Notes under the pieces: generated by a model | The model's input: the letters and a program-made list of their open reading frames with translations, nothing else | What the model was told of the DNA's origin: nothing | The model's database searches: none | Shown: piece after piece, positions 8,791 through 16,767 of the stretch | Layout: the number at the start of each line of letters is the position of its first letter | Position numbering within the stretch: the first letter of the stretch is position 1 | Assembly (NCBI GenBank): GCA_963772645.1 | Contig: CAVYYD010000011.1 | Coordinates: forward strand, 124,001-188,000 | Direction of reading: 5' to 3' | From: DASSQJ01 sp963772645 | GTDB taxonomy: Bacteria > Actinomycetota > Actinomycetes > Actinomycetales > Dermatophilaceae | Length of the DNA stretch: 64,000 nt | Program-made: the position numbers and the translations under genes

Positions 8791-9471
8791 TCAGCCCCGC
8801 GCGAGCCGCGGGCTGCGCAGCCCGCAGCGCAGGAGGGCGACGGCCAGGACCGCCTCGGCGGCGAAGGCAGCCCCGGCGGCAGGCACGAGCGCGGCGCTGC
8901 CCGAGACGGCGGTGAGGGCGAGGGCCGCGCCGCCCCCGAGCGCGACGGGCCCGCTGAGGGCCCACGGCGCGAGCCGGGCCCGGTGCAGCGCGAGCCCGGC
9001 GAGCACGAGGTGCAGCGCGAGGACGACGAGTGCGGTGGAGAGGTCGTCACGGAAAGCCCCGAGGCCGTCCCGTCCGCGCGCCGCGAGGAGGGTCGCGGCG
9101 ACGACGACGAGCACCGCGTGCCCCGCACGGCTGAGCAGCGCGGCGTAGGCCGCCGGGTGGGCACGGCGGCGCGCGACGGCGTACACGCCGCGGGCCGCGA
9201 CGAGCTCCAGCCCTGCGACGACGAGGAACGAGACGGCGACGTCGAGGGCCGATGACGTCGGCGCGGCCGCGACGACGAGCGGGCCCGCGGGCAGGGCCAG
9301 GGCCAGTGCGGCGACGAGGGCGAGCCCGGCGTCGCGGGCGGCCCGACGGGTGCGGACGGTCGCGGCGGTCCGCAGCGGCCTCGACCCGGGCCCGGTCGCG
9401 GTTCGGCCGTGGGCGCCGGCTGCCGAGGAGCGGGTCGTGGCCGGCCCGGGCAGCGCGGTGGTCGTCGTCAT
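8791..9471 (-). CDS. Polytopic membrane protein, unknown function
   Basis: 226-aa hydrophobic protein with five or six predicted membrane segments, for example AGLALVAALALALPAGPLV, ALDVAVSFLVVAGLEL, AGHAVLVVVAATLL and ALVVLALHLVLAGLALH. The N-terminal 55 residues are Thr/Arg-rich and probably cytosolic. The layout (YAALLSRAGHAVL, then a helix ending LALHRARLAP) recalls DUF4386-type proteins, but I cannot assign it with certainty. ATG at 9471 was chosen because the upstream extension is low-complexity and includes the intergenic repeat. Divergent from arginine deiminase. Confidence 0.6.
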   Translation of the reverse strand: MTTTTALPGPATTRSSAAGAHGRTATGPGSRPLRTAATVRTRRAARDAGLALVAALALALPAGPLVVAAAPTSSALDVAVSFLVVAGLELVAARGVYAVARRRAHPAAYAALLSRAGHAVLVVVAATLLAARGRDGLGAFRDDLSTALVVLALHLVLAGLALHRARLAPWALSGPVALGGGAALALTAVSGSAALVPAAGAAFAAEAVLAVALLRCGLRSPRLARG

Positions 9472-9561
9472 GTCACGAGCGTGGCGCGACCCGGCATCCG
9501 GCGTCTGTGGGGGCCGACCCTGAGCGGACCCCGACCGGACCCGGAGTCTCTCCCGACTCCC

Positions 9562-9612
9562 GGGGTCGGGTGCCGAGGTGGTCGCCCGGGCAGCCGCCGG
9601 GCCACCCGACCC
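9562..9612. repeat. Palindromic intergenic element, copy C
   Basis: Ends are the perfect inverted repeat GGGTCGGGTG (9563-9572) and CACCCGACCC (9603-9612). The interior AGGTGGTCGCC matches the copies at 53317-53366 and 61546-61595. It lies between the divergent membrane protein gene and arginine deiminase. Confidence 0.6.
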
Positions 9613-9704
9613 TGAGGGTGTGCTGGTGCCCGGTGCGCGACCTGTGGTGGGATCGACGGGCCCGGCCCCTCGCCCGGGCGGTCGCCGACGGAACAGGGTT
9701 GCGG

Positions 9705-10958
9705 ATGAACGGGTCCCCATCGGCCGGTCTCGGAGTGCACTCCGAGGTGGGCCGGCTGCGCAAGGTGCTCGTGTGCCGCCCCGGCCTGGCCCACCGCCGG
9801 CTCACCCCGACGAACTCGGCCGAGCTCCTCTTCGACGACGTCATGTGGGTCGGTCAGGCCGCGCGTGACCACGCCGACTTCGTCGACAAGCTCGAGGCGA
9901 GCGGGGTGGAGGTCGTCGAGCTGCACGACCTGCTGGCCGAGACGCTGGCCATCCCGGCCGCCCGCGACTGGCTCCTCGACCGGAAGATCGTGGCGAACCA
10001 GGTCGGGCTGGGCCTCGTCGACAGCACCCGGGCCTTCCTCGAGTCCCTCGAGCCGGCCCGGCTCGCGGAGTTCCTCATCGGCGGCCTCGCGATCGCCGAC
10101 CTGCCCGGCGAGTACCGCACCCCGTGGGTGGTCCTGGCCCGGGAGCAGACCGGCTCCCGCGAGTACCTCATGCCTCCGCTGCCGAACACCCTCTACACCC
10201 GGGACACCACGTGCTGGGTCGGGGGCGGCCTCACCCTGAACCCGCTGTACTGGCCGGCACGGCAGGACGAGACGCTGATCTACAAGGCGATCTACACCTT
10301 CCACCCCGGGTACGCCGACGCCTCGATCTGGTGGGGGGATCCGGAACGTGCGTGGGGCGAGGCCACCCTCGAGGGCGGCGACGTCATGCCGGTGGGCAAC
10401 GGCGTCGTCCTCATGGGGATGAGCGAGCGGACCTCCCGGCAGGCGATCACCCAGGTCGCGGCCTCGCTCTTCGCGCGGGGCGCGGCGCAGCGGGTCATCG
10501 TCGCGGGCCTGCCCCAGCTGCGTGCGGCGATGCACCTCGACACCGTCTTCACCTTCGCGGACCGGGACGTCGTCACCCTGTACCCGACGATCATGGACGG
10601 CGTCCACACCTTCACCCTCCACCCCGCCGACCGCGACCCCGGGGTCGACGTCGTCGACGAGGGGGAGGGCCGGTTCACCAAGGTCGTCGCCGACGCCCTC
10701 GACCTCGACGGGCTGCGGGTCATCGAGACCGGTGGCGACGTCTACGCCTCGGAGCGCCAGCAGTGGGACAGCGGCAACAACGCGGTGGCCGTCGAGCCGG
10801 GCGTCGTCCTCACCTACGACCGGAACACGACGACCAACGCCCTGTTGCGGGCGGCCGGCATCGAGGTCGTCGAGATCCGTGGCGCCGAGCTCGGCCGCGG
10901 CCGCGGCGGCGGGCACTGCATGACCTGCCCGCTCGTGCGCGACCCGGTCGACTACTGA
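9705..10958 (+). CDS. arcA: Arginine deiminase
   Basis: Hydrolyses arginine to citrulline and ammonia. 417 aa, the normal length for ArcA. All guanidino-modifying superfamily landmarks are present: the N-terminal SEVGRLRKVLVCRPG, the LYTRD loop (NTLYTRDTTCWVGGG), the acidic substrate site EGGDVMP, the catalytic His in MHLDTVFTFADRD, and the catalytic Cys in GGGHCMTCPLVRDP at the C-terminus. The start is ATG at 9705, giving MNGSPSAGLGVHSEVGRL; the upstream in-frame sequence is intergenic repeat. No ornithine carbamoyltransferase, carbamate kinase or ArcD transporter lies nearby, so this is an isolated arcA and a full ATP-yielding ADI pathway cannot be claimed from here. Confidence 0.95.
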   Translation: MNGSPSAGLGVHSEVGRLRKVLVCRPGLAHRRLTPTNSAELLFDDVMWVGQAARDHADFVDKLEASGVEVVELHDLLAETLAIPAARDWLLDRKIVANQVGLGLVDSTRAFLESLEPARLAEFLIGGLAIADLPGEYRTPWVVLAREQTGSREYLMPPLPNTLYTRDTTCWVGGGLTLNPLYWPARQDETLIYKAIYTFHPGYADASIWWGDPERAWGEATLEGGDVMPVGNGVVLMGMSERTSRQAITQVAASLFARGAAQRVIVAGLPQLRAAMHLDTVFTFADRDVVTLYPTIMDGVHTFTLHPADRDPGVDVVDEGEGRFTKVVADALDLDGLRVIETGGDVYASERQQWDSGNNAVAVEPGVVLTYDRNTTTNALLRAAGIEVVEIRGAELGRGRGGGHCMTCPLVRDPVDY

Positions 10959-10960
10959 CC

Positions 10961-10990
10961 CCTGAGCCACCCGGGCCGCGGGCGCTCAGG
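10961..10990. terminator. Hairpin between convergent arcA and SDR genes
   Basis: Arms CCTGAGC (10961-10967) and GCTCAGG (10984-10990) enclose a GC-rich loop that can itself pair (CCCG/CGGG). It spans the end of arcA and the stop of the convergent gene. There is no T tract, so a factor-independent terminator is only a candidate. Confidence 0.35.
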
Positions 10991-11642
10991 ACTCGTGGGC
11001 GGTCAGCGCGTCGCCGACCGGCACCTCGCCGTTGTTGAACTCCACGACCTGCCCGCTCAGTTCCGGGCGCTCGAGGACCTCGGCGATGACCAGCGCGACG
11101 TCGCCACGGGAGACCGAGGCCGCCTCGGCCCCGCCGCGCGCGGTCTCGACCCGCCCCGTGGGCGCGTCGTCGGTGAGCCGGCTCGGGCGCAGGATCGTCC
11201 AGGCGAGGTCGCCGTCCTGGAGGTGGCCGTCGGCGGCGGTCTTGGCCTGCGCGTAGGTGTGGAACGGGTCGTCCTCGGGCACGCCGTGGCCGGGCCCGGC
11301 GCCGAAGTAGGACACCATGACGTACCGGCCGACGCCGGCCGTCGCCGCGGCGTCGATCGAGCGGATGGCGGCGTCGCGGTCGACCGCGAGGGTGCGCTCG
11401 GGGCTCCCGCCGCCGGCGCCGGCGGACCACACGACGGCGTCGTGGCCGCGGAGCAGCTCGGTGAGCGCCGCGGCACCCATCGTCTCCACGTCCGCGACGG
11501 CGGCGGCCGCCCCGTCCGCCTCGACGTCGGCGACGTGCTCGGGGTTGCGGACGACGGCGGTGACCCCGTGGCCCCGGCCGACGAGCAGGGGGGTCAGCTG
11601 GCGGGCGACCTTGCCGTGGCCGCCGATGACGATGACGCGCAT
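10986..11642 (-). CDS. NAD(P)-binding atypical SDR (NmrA/YwnB-like)
   Basis: 218-aa Rossmann-fold protein of the atypical SDR class. The nucleotide loop is VIGGHGKVARQL at the N-terminus, followed by VVWSAGAGGG and YAQAKTAADGHL, with ILRPSRLTDD near residue 155 in place of the classical active-site arrangement. Such proteins act as NAD(P)H-dependent reductases or redox sensors. It stands alone on the minus strand, 43 bases downstream of a secreted hydrolase gene's far side, with no obvious promoter box. Reaction unknown. Confidence 0.8.
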   Translation of the reverse strand: MRVIVIGGHGKVARQLTPLLVGRGHGVTAVVRNPEHVADVEADGAAAAVADVETMGAAALTELLRGHDAVVWSAGAGGGSPERTLAVDRDAAIRSIDAAATAGVGRYVMVSYFGAGPGHGVPEDDPFHTYAQAKTAADGHLQDGDLAWTILRPSRLTDDAPTGRVETARGGAEAASVSRGDVALVIAEVLERPELSGQVVEFNNGEVPVGDALTAHES

Positions 11643-11685
11643 GGGGCGTGCAACCGTGGGCCCGGCGCCGATGTTCCGGGCCGGG

Positions 11686-12486
11686 TCAGCCCAGTCGGGA
11701 GGGGTTGATCGCCGCGGTGAGGGCCGCGGTGTACGCCCGGTAGCCGTGGGCGTTCGGGTGGAACGCCGCCGGGTCGGTCGGGCCGGTGATCCACGGCTGG
11801 GGTGAGTTCACGCCGTGCCCGTCGAACCGGGCCCGGACGTCGACGAACTGGAAGCCGTGGGCCGCCGCGGCCTGCGCGATCACCGCGTCGAGCTGGTCGG
11901 CGCCCTCGTTCAACGCCTGCTGCTCGGCGACCGAGGCCTCGAGGTAGCTGCCGTACTCGGGGGAGAAGAGCCTCGGGTAGCCGGTGACGACCACGTGGGC
12001 GTTCGGGGCGCGGTCCGCGACGGCGGAGTAGACCGCGTCGAGCAGCCCCGGGAGCTGAGTGGCGATCGCCGCCCGGGACAGGCCGAGGGCGTACGCGCAG
12101 GTGGCGTCGTCGTACCCCAGGCACGCACCGACGGCGGTGCCCCACCCGATGTCGTTGCCGCCGATGGTCAGCGTCACGAGGTCGGTGTCGGCGTCGAGGG
12201 CCGGGAGCTGGTCGGCGACGTCGGTCGTCCTGGCCCCCGCGCACGCGGCGAAGTCGTCGAGGCGGATGCGCATCCGGCCGTCGAGCTGCACGGCGTAGGC
12301 CGCCTGGGACTGGCCGCAGGCGGAGTAGGGCGGCACGCCGTACCCCGAGGCGTAGGAGTCGCCGAGCGCGTCGTAGACGACGGGCTGCCGGGGCGCGGCC
12401 GACGCGGCCGAGGCGCCGAGAGCGCCGGTCGCCGCCAGCGCGACGCCGGCGAGGGTGGCCAGGAGGGAACGGGTCCGCGGGTTCAT
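11686..12486 (-). CDS. Secreted SGNH/GDSL hydrolase (lipase/esterase)
   Basis: 266-aa exported hydrolase. A Sec signal peptide (MNPRTRSLLATLAGVALAA, continuing through GALGASAASA, cleavage near SAAPRQP) precedes the GDSL core: block I GDSYASGYG with nucleophile Ser, block III TIGGNDIGWG with oxyanion Gly and Asn, and block V FHPNAHGYRAY with the catalytic His. Cys residues in YSACGQS, FAACAG and GACLGYDDATCAY fit disulfides in an exported enzyme. ATG at 12486 is preferred over the longer frame because TACCTT stands six bases before it, the leaderless pattern seen repeatedly here. Resembles Streptomyces extracellular lipases and SEST-type esterases. Confidence 0.88.
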   Translation of the reverse strand: MNPRTRSLLATLAGVALAATGALGASAASAAPRQPVVYDALGDSYASGYGVPPYSACGQSQAAYAVQLDGRMRIRLDDFAACAGARTTDVADQLPALDADTDLVTLTIGGNDIGWGTAVGACLGYDDATCAYALGLSRAAIATQLPGLLDAVYSAVADRAPNAHVVVTGYPRLFSPEYGSYLEASVAEQQALNEGADQLDAVIAQAAAAHGFQFVDVRARFDGHGVNSPQPWITGPTDPAAFHPNAHGYRAYTAALTAAINPSRLG

Positions 12487-12492
12487 GAACGG

Positions 12493-12498
12493 AAGGTA
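12493..12498 (-). promoter_or_regulatory. -10 box for leaderless SGNH hydrolase transcript
   Basis: TACCTT on the minus strand, six bases before ATG 12486. No ribosome site is present. It supports the shorter start. Confidence 0.45.
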
Positions 12499-12528
12499 AC
12501 GCCCGGGCACCCGGTTCGTCACCCCCCG

Positions 12529-12594
12529 GCGGGCCGGCTGTCAGCCGGAGGCGGGCCGGCTGTCAGCCGGAGGCGGGCCGGCTGTCAGCCGGAG
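12529..12594. repeat. Three tandem 22-bp repeats at the end of glpD
   Basis: Three exact copies (12529-12550, 12551-12572, 12573-12594). Each holds the perfect palindrome CCGGCTG-T-CAGCCGG. The glpD stop codon (12563-12565) is inside the second copy, and 22 is not a multiple of three, so copy number decides where the protein ends. A transcribed array would form serial hairpins, possibly a terminator. Confidence 0.8.
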
Positions 12595-14230
12595 GCGCGC
12601 TCCCGCTGCGGTCGGGCTTGCCGGCCAGGTAGTCCTCGAGCCGGCGCTCGGCGTCCTCGCCGAAGAGGATCTCGGCGACCTCGCGCAGGCCCTGCCCGGC
12701 GAGGATGTCGCGGTCGCGGACCACGAGGTCGATCTTGCTGCGGCGCCGCATGAAGTCGTCGAGGGTCACGACCATCTCGTGCTCGGCGGCGTTGTGCAGC
12801 TCGACCCGGAGGTAGTCCGCCGACCCCATGACGTCCTCGCCCATCCGCGGGTCCGCGCGGATGGACTCGAGCATGTCGAAGGCCCGGCGGCCGTAGCGGC
12901 GCCAGAGGCGGTCGGTCAGCGGCTCGGTGTCGGGCTTGCTCCGGAGCCGGTCCAGCTTCATCAGCCGGGCCTGGCGGTAGAACTCGGACCGGGTGGCGCG
13001 GGCCGGCTCGCCGTACCAGGCGCGGAGGTCGTCCTCGAGCGGGACGCCGAGGTGCTCGACGTGCTCGGCGACCTCCTCGCCGACGTTGAGGCAGTCGGTG
13101 AGCTTGCCGCCGAAGACGGTGACGACGGCCAGGTGCTCGTCGCGCTCGATCTCGTGCTTGCGGGACAGCGAGGTCCAGTCGGCCTCGCTCTGGTCGCCGG
13201 CGCCCCGGCGGACGACGAGCGGTCGGACCCCGCACCGTTCGGCGATGACGTCATCGCGGGTCAGCGGCTCCGGCAGGTCGAGGCGGGCGTTGATCTGGTC
13301 CAGGAGGAAGTCGCGGTCCTCGTCGGTGACCTCGGTGTAGGGGGTGTCGACGCGGGTGTCGGTGGTGCCGATGACCGAACGGCGCCCCATCGGGATGACG
13401 TAGAAGAGGCGCTGGGTGTCGTCGAAGAACGCGAGAACGCGGTCGTGGCGGGTCGTCGTCAGGCGGGGGACGACGAGGTGGATGCCCTTGGAGTAGACGA
13501 TGCGGTGCTCGGTCTCGAGGTCCCAGAGCCCGTTGAGGTCGTCGACGAAGGGGCCGGCGGCGTTGACGACGACCCGGGCCGACGTCGTCAGCTCGGCGCC
13601 GGTGTCGGTGTCGCGCAGCTGGACCACCCAGCGGTCACCGATCCGGTCCGCGGAGAGCACCTCGACGTAGTTGGCCACCGCCGCGCCGGCCTCGACCGCC
13701 GAGCGCACGAAGGAGAAGACGAACCGGGCGTCGTTGTCGACGAGGTAGGCGTCCTGGTACTGGATGGCGCCGCGCAGGCCGCGGGTCTCGATGGCCGGCT
13801 CCTCGTCCTTGACCGCCGCGGGGTCGAAGACGTGCGGTCGGCTGGTGCCGAAGAGGCCGATGCCCCAGTACGCGGTGGCGCCGAGGGCGGCGAACCACGG
13901 GCCGTAGGGGGACTTCTCGCCGAGGGCGGCGAGGAAGCCGATCTCCTTGATGTTGTCGGGGTAGGCCCTCATCAGCCGGTTGCGGCTGCGGCAGAGGCCG
14001 AAGACGAGCGGCAGCTCGTAGTTCTCGAGGTACTTGAACCCGCCCCAGACCAGGTTGCTCGACTCCTGGCTCGTGAAGCCGCCGAAGTCGGCGCGGTCGA
14101 CGAGGGCGACGTTCGCCCCGCGCCCGGCGAGGGATGCCGCCGACACGGCGCCGTTGATCCCGGCTCCGACGACGAGCACGTCGAAGAAGCCCCCGTCGAT
14201 CCGTTCGAGGTTCGCCGACCGCAGAGTCAT
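12563..14230 (-). CDS. glpD: Glycerol-3-phosphate dehydrogenase (aerobic, FAD)
   Basis: 555-aa membrane-associated flavoprotein that oxidises sn-glycerol 3-phosphate to dihydroxyacetone phosphate and feeds electrons to quinone. The N-terminal FAD site is VLVVGAGINGAVSAASLAGRG, followed by the family signatures TSQESSNLVWGGFKYLENYE, VVNAAGPFVDDL, GRRSVIGTTDTRVDTPY and VFGGKLTDCLNVGEEVAEH; the C-terminal DAO_C helical domain follows. Length is normal. The last few residues (APPADSRPASG) are encoded by the tandem repeat. TAGGCT seven bases before ATG suggests a leaderless transcript. No glpK or glpF is adjacent. Confidence 0.93.
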   Translation of the reverse strand: MTLRSANLERIDGGFFDVLVVGAGINGAVSAASLAGRGANVALVDRADFGGFTSQESSNLVWGGFKYLENYELPLVFGLCRSRNRLMRAYPDNIKEIGFLAALGEKSPYGPWFAALGATAYWGIGLFGTSRPHVFDPAAVKDEEPAIETRGLRGAIQYQDAYLVDNDARFVFSFVRSAVEAGAAVANYVEVLSADRIGDRWVVQLRDTDTGAELTTSARVVVNAAGPFVDDLNGLWDLETEHRIVYSKGIHLVVPRLTTTRHDRVLAFFDDTQRLFYVIPMGRRSVIGTTDTRVDTPYTEVTDEDRDFLLDQINARLDLPEPLTRDDVIAERCGVRPLVVRRGAGDQSEADWTSLSRKHEIERDEHLAVVTVFGGKLTDCLNVGEEVAEHVEHLGVPLEDDLRAWYGEPARATRSEFYRQARLMKLDRLRSKPDTEPLTDRLWRRYGRRAFDMLESIRADPRMGEDVMGSADYLRVELHNAAEHEMVVTLDDFMRRRSKIDLVVRDRDILAGQGLREVAEILFGEDAERRLEDYLAGKPDRSGSAPPADSRPASG

Positions 14231-14325
14231 GGGGCCCAGCCTAGGTGGAGTGCGCTCGTGGCGGCCGGGCCTGCCGCGCCGGAGCGGGCGGTGTCGAGCC
14301 CTCCGCCCGTCGTCCGGTGCCCGAG

Positions 14326-14348
14326 GTTTCCCGCCTGAGGCGGGAAAC
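14326..14348. terminator. Perfect 10-bp stem hairpin in the glpD/SDR gap
   Basis: Arms GTTTCCCGCC (14326-14335) and GGCGGGAAAC (14339-14348) around TGA. It lies in a 251-base gap between two minus-strand genes, 96 bases upstream of glpD. It could end transcripts of the SDR at 14482 or act as an operator for glpD; there is no T tract. Nothing else coding is visible in 14231-14481. Confidence 0.5.
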
Positions 14349-14481
14349 TGGGGTCAGGCACCGGGAAGTTCGGGGTGCTTCCGTGGAGGTTCCGGTGCGT
14401 CGGTCGGGAGTCGAGGACCCCTCTCGGCCGCCGGCGCCTGGGACGGATCCGCCACAGGTTCGGGGGCGGACGACGTGCGGC

Positions 14482-15435
14482 TCAGCCCGACCGGCGGGTG
14501 CCTGCGGCGCCGAGGTCGACCGTCAGCCCGGTGAGCTCCTCGCTCCTCTCCCAGAGCGCGGCAGCCAGGTCGGCATCCCGGGCCCACCGGCTGCGCTCGG
14601 CCGGCCCCACCGGGCCGCGGGTCTCGCCGATCCCGGTGGGGCCGCTGTACGACCCGGCCGGCGCGACCGTCGCGGCGTGGACGACGGCCTCGGCGCCGCC
14701 CTCGGGGCTGGGGAAGAGGGCCCGGACCACCCACTGGCCGACCCGACCGACGATCGGGTTGGCGCCCATCCCGTCCGGGCTGGCGACGAGGTTGGTCCCG
14801 GAGACGCCTGGGTGTGCCGCGGTCGACGTCAGGGCAGACCCGGCCGCGGTGGCGCGCCGCTGGAGCTCGTCGGCGAAGAGCAGGTTGGCCAGCTTGGACT
14901 GGCCGTAGGCGCGCTGCGGGTCGTAGCCCTCGCGCGGGTTCCCCCCGAGCACGTCCCGGTCGCCACGGCGGTGGGCGATCGAGGAGACCGTCGTCACCCG
15001 GGGTGCGTCGGAGGCGAGGAGCAGCGGCAGCAGCCGGCCGGTCAGGGCGAAGTGGCCCAGGTGGTTGGTCCCGAACTGCAGCTCGAAGCCGTCACGGGTC
15101 TCGCGGTAGCGCGGCGGCGTCATGACGCCGGCGTTGTTGACGAGGAGGTCCAGCCGTCCACCCACCCGCTCGCCGAGGCGGTCGGCCAGCGCCCGCACCG
15201 AGTCCTGCGAGGCCAGGTCCAGCTCCTCGACCGACACCGTGCCGGGGACCCCGGTCGCCCGGATCCGCTCGGCCGCCACCTCACCGGCATCCGTGCGCCG
15301 CACCGCGAGGACGACGTCGGCGCCGTGCCGGGCCAGCTCGCGGGCCTCGACGAGGCCGATGCCGGAGTTGGCGCCGGTGACGAGCGCCGTGCGCCCGCCG
15401 AGGTCGGGGACGTCGTCGTAGGTCCAGCGGGCCAT
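14482..15435 (-). CDS. Short-chain dehydrogenase/reductase (retinol/protochlorophyllide-type)
   Basis: 317-aa classical SDR. Cofactor loop TGANSGIGLVEARELARHGAD, here read as TGxxxGIG, then NNAGVM, active-site Ser in VSSIAH and YGQSK (Tyr and Lys). The long C-terminus with TSTAAHPGVSGTNLV and the HRRG insert is typical of the retinol dehydrogenase/light-dependent protochlorophyllide reductase-like branch, widespread in actinobacteria with unknown substrates. The ribosome site GAGGAG before ATG 15435 fixes the start. Stands alone between glpD and a small zinc-ribbon gene, all on the minus strand. Confidence 0.85.
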   Translation of the reverse strand: MARWTYDDVPDLGGRTALVTGANSGIGLVEARELARHGADVVLAVRRTDAGEVAAERIRATGVPGTVSVEELDLASQDSVRALADRLGERVGGRLDLLVNNAGVMTPPRYRETRDGFELQFGTNHLGHFALTGRLLPLLLASDAPRVTTVSSIAHRRGDRDVLGGNPREGYDPQRAYGQSKLANLLFADELQRRATAAGSALTSTAAHPGVSGTNLVASPDGMGANPIVGRVGQWVVRALFPSPEGGAEAVVHAATVAPAGSYSGPTGIGETRGPVGPAERSRWARDADLAAALWERSEELTGLTVDLGAAGTRRSG

Positions 15436-15526
15436 CGGGGGCTCCTCTGCTCGGGGTCGGGTCCACCGGGAACTACGCCGGGCGGCGCCCGGATGTTCCG
15501 CGGGTGCGACAGGGCCCCCTCCCCGG

Positions 15527-15811
15527 CTACCGGCGCCGGAGCAGGTCCGGGTCGCCGGTGCCGGCGGGCGGCGTGGCCCCGGCCGGGCTGTCGCCGTGCG
15601 GGCTGTCGCGGTGCGGGCTCTCGCGGTGCGGCCTGTCGCGGTGCGGGCGCTGCCGCGGCTCACGGGTCAGGTGGGCGACCGGCAGCCAGAACCGGTGCCG
15701 TTCGACGCACCGCACGTGGGCGCGCTCCACCGGGCCGTCGGTGCTCTCCAGCACCGTCCGGTCGACCACCTCGGCGGGCCCCGAGCACTCCGGACACCGG
15801 GTCATCTCCAT
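15527..15811 (-). CDS. Small zinc-ribbon protein with His/Arg/Asp repeat tail
   Basis: 94 aa, no known function. The N-terminus has MTRCPECSGPAEV and, after about 25 residues, VRCVERHRFWLP, a plausible four-ligand zinc ribbon. The C-terminal third consists of 5-residue units (PHRDR, PHRES, PHRDS, PHGDS) encoded by a 15-bp tandem repeat at 15585-15644. It is divergent from lutA. The start ATG at 15811 has GGAGG-like sequence upstream. The repeat length is a multiple of three, so unit number can vary without breaking the frame. Confidence 0.6.
   Translation of the reverse strand: MEMTRCPECSGPAEVVDRTVLESTDGPVERAHVRCVERHRFWLPVAHLTREPRQRPHRDRPHRESPHRDSPHGDSPAGATPPAGTGDPDLLRRR
15585..15644. repeat. 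Four tandem 15-bp coding repeats
   Basis: Four units resembling GGGCTGTCGCGGTGC, each differing from the others by one to three bases, followed by a decayed fifth. They encode the PHRDS-type units of the small zinc-ribbon protein on the minus strand. Confidence 0.75.
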
Positions 15812-15917
15812 GTGGCTGCCCTCCTCCGTCGTCGTGCGGAGCCATGGAGGGAGGAGGCCGACCGCCGCCGGCCTGATACCGGGCCGGGCGGGACCTCGGC
15901 CGACACGTCACGAGCCA

Positions 15918-15946
15918 TGACGAAAGGGCAGGTCGGCCACTACCGT
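15918..15946 (+). promoter_or_regulatory. Promoter of lutABC
   Basis: TGACGA (15918-15923) and TACCGT (15941-15946) are spaced by 17 bases. Transcription would start near 15953, giving a leader of about 30 nt that holds the GGAG site before lutA. Confidence 0.4.
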
Positions 15947-15983
15947 GGGGCGGGCAGGCCACGGCATCGACAGGAGACGACGA

Positions 15984-16736
15984 ATGCGGGTCGCGGTGAT
16001 GGCCACGTGCCTCGGGGACGCGATGTTCCCGGAGGCGCCGCGCGCGACGGTCCGGGTGCTGCGCCGCCTCGGGGTGGAGGTCGACGTCCCGGAGGTTCAG
16101 ACCTGCTGCGGCCAGCCGATGGTCAACACGGGGTACCTCGACGAGGCGGTCCCGGCGGTCCGGCGGTTCGTCGACGCCTTCGAGGGGTACGACGCCGTCG
16201 TGGTGCCGTCGGGGTCGTGTGCGGGGTCGGTCCGCCACCAGCACGCGGTGGTCGCGCGGCGGGCCGGTGACGCCGCGCTCCTGGACGCCGTGGGCCGGAC
16301 CAGCCCGCGCACCCTCGAGCTGAGCGAGTTCCTCGTCGACGTGCTGCGGGTCACCGATGTCGGTGCCTCCTTCCCGCACCGGGTCACCTACCACCCGACG
16401 TGTCACTCGCTGCGGATGCTGCGGGTCGGCGACCGCCCGCGCCGCCTCCTCGAGGCGGTCGCCGGGATCGACCTCGTCGACCTCCCCGAGGCGCACGAGT
16501 GCTGCGGTTTCGGGGGCACGTTCGCGGTGAAGAACCCGGACGTCTCGGTGGCGATGGGCGCCGACAAGGCGCGACACGTGCGCGAGACCGGGGCGGAGGT
16601 GCTCGTCGCCGGCGACGCCTCCTGCCTCATGCACATCGGCGGCCTGCTCTCCCGGCAGCGGGCGGGCGTGCGCACGATGCACCTGGCCGAGGTGCTCGCC
16701 TCGACCGTCGACGAACCGGCGGCCAGGGTCGGATGA
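15984..16736 (+). CDS. lutA: L-lactate utilisation protein LutA (CCG-domain Fe-S protein)
   Basis: 250-aa subunit of the LutABC (LldEFG) iron-sulfur lactate oxidation complex that converts L-lactate to pyruvate. Two CCG (DUF224) modules are visible: CLGDAMFPEAPRATV then QTCCGQPMVNTGY, and YHPTCHSLRML then HECCGFGGTFAVK, with a final GDASCLMHIGG. ATG at 15984 has GGAG eight bases upstream. First gene of a tight operon with lutB and lutC; a -35/-10 pair lies just upstream. No local LldR/LutR regulator is adjacent. Confidence 0.93.
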   Translation: MRVAVMATCLGDAMFPEAPRATVRVLRRLGVEVDVPEVQTCCGQPMVNTGYLDEAVPAVRRFVDAFEGYDAVVVPSGSCAGSVRHQHAVVARRAGDAALLDAVGRTSPRTLELSEFLVDVLRVTDVGASFPHRVTYHPTCHSLRMLRVGDRPRRLLEAVAGIDLVDLPEAHECCGFGGTFAVKNPDVSVAMGADKARHVRETGAEVLVAGDASCLMHIGGLLSRQRAGVRTMHLAEVLASTVDEPAARVG

Positions 16737-16767
16737 CGGTGGCGGCGTCTGCGGAGGGTCGCGGCTG

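Noticed and set aside
12529..12594. CRISPR array
   Set aside because: Units are directly adjacent without spacers and only 22 bp long; no cas genes nearby.
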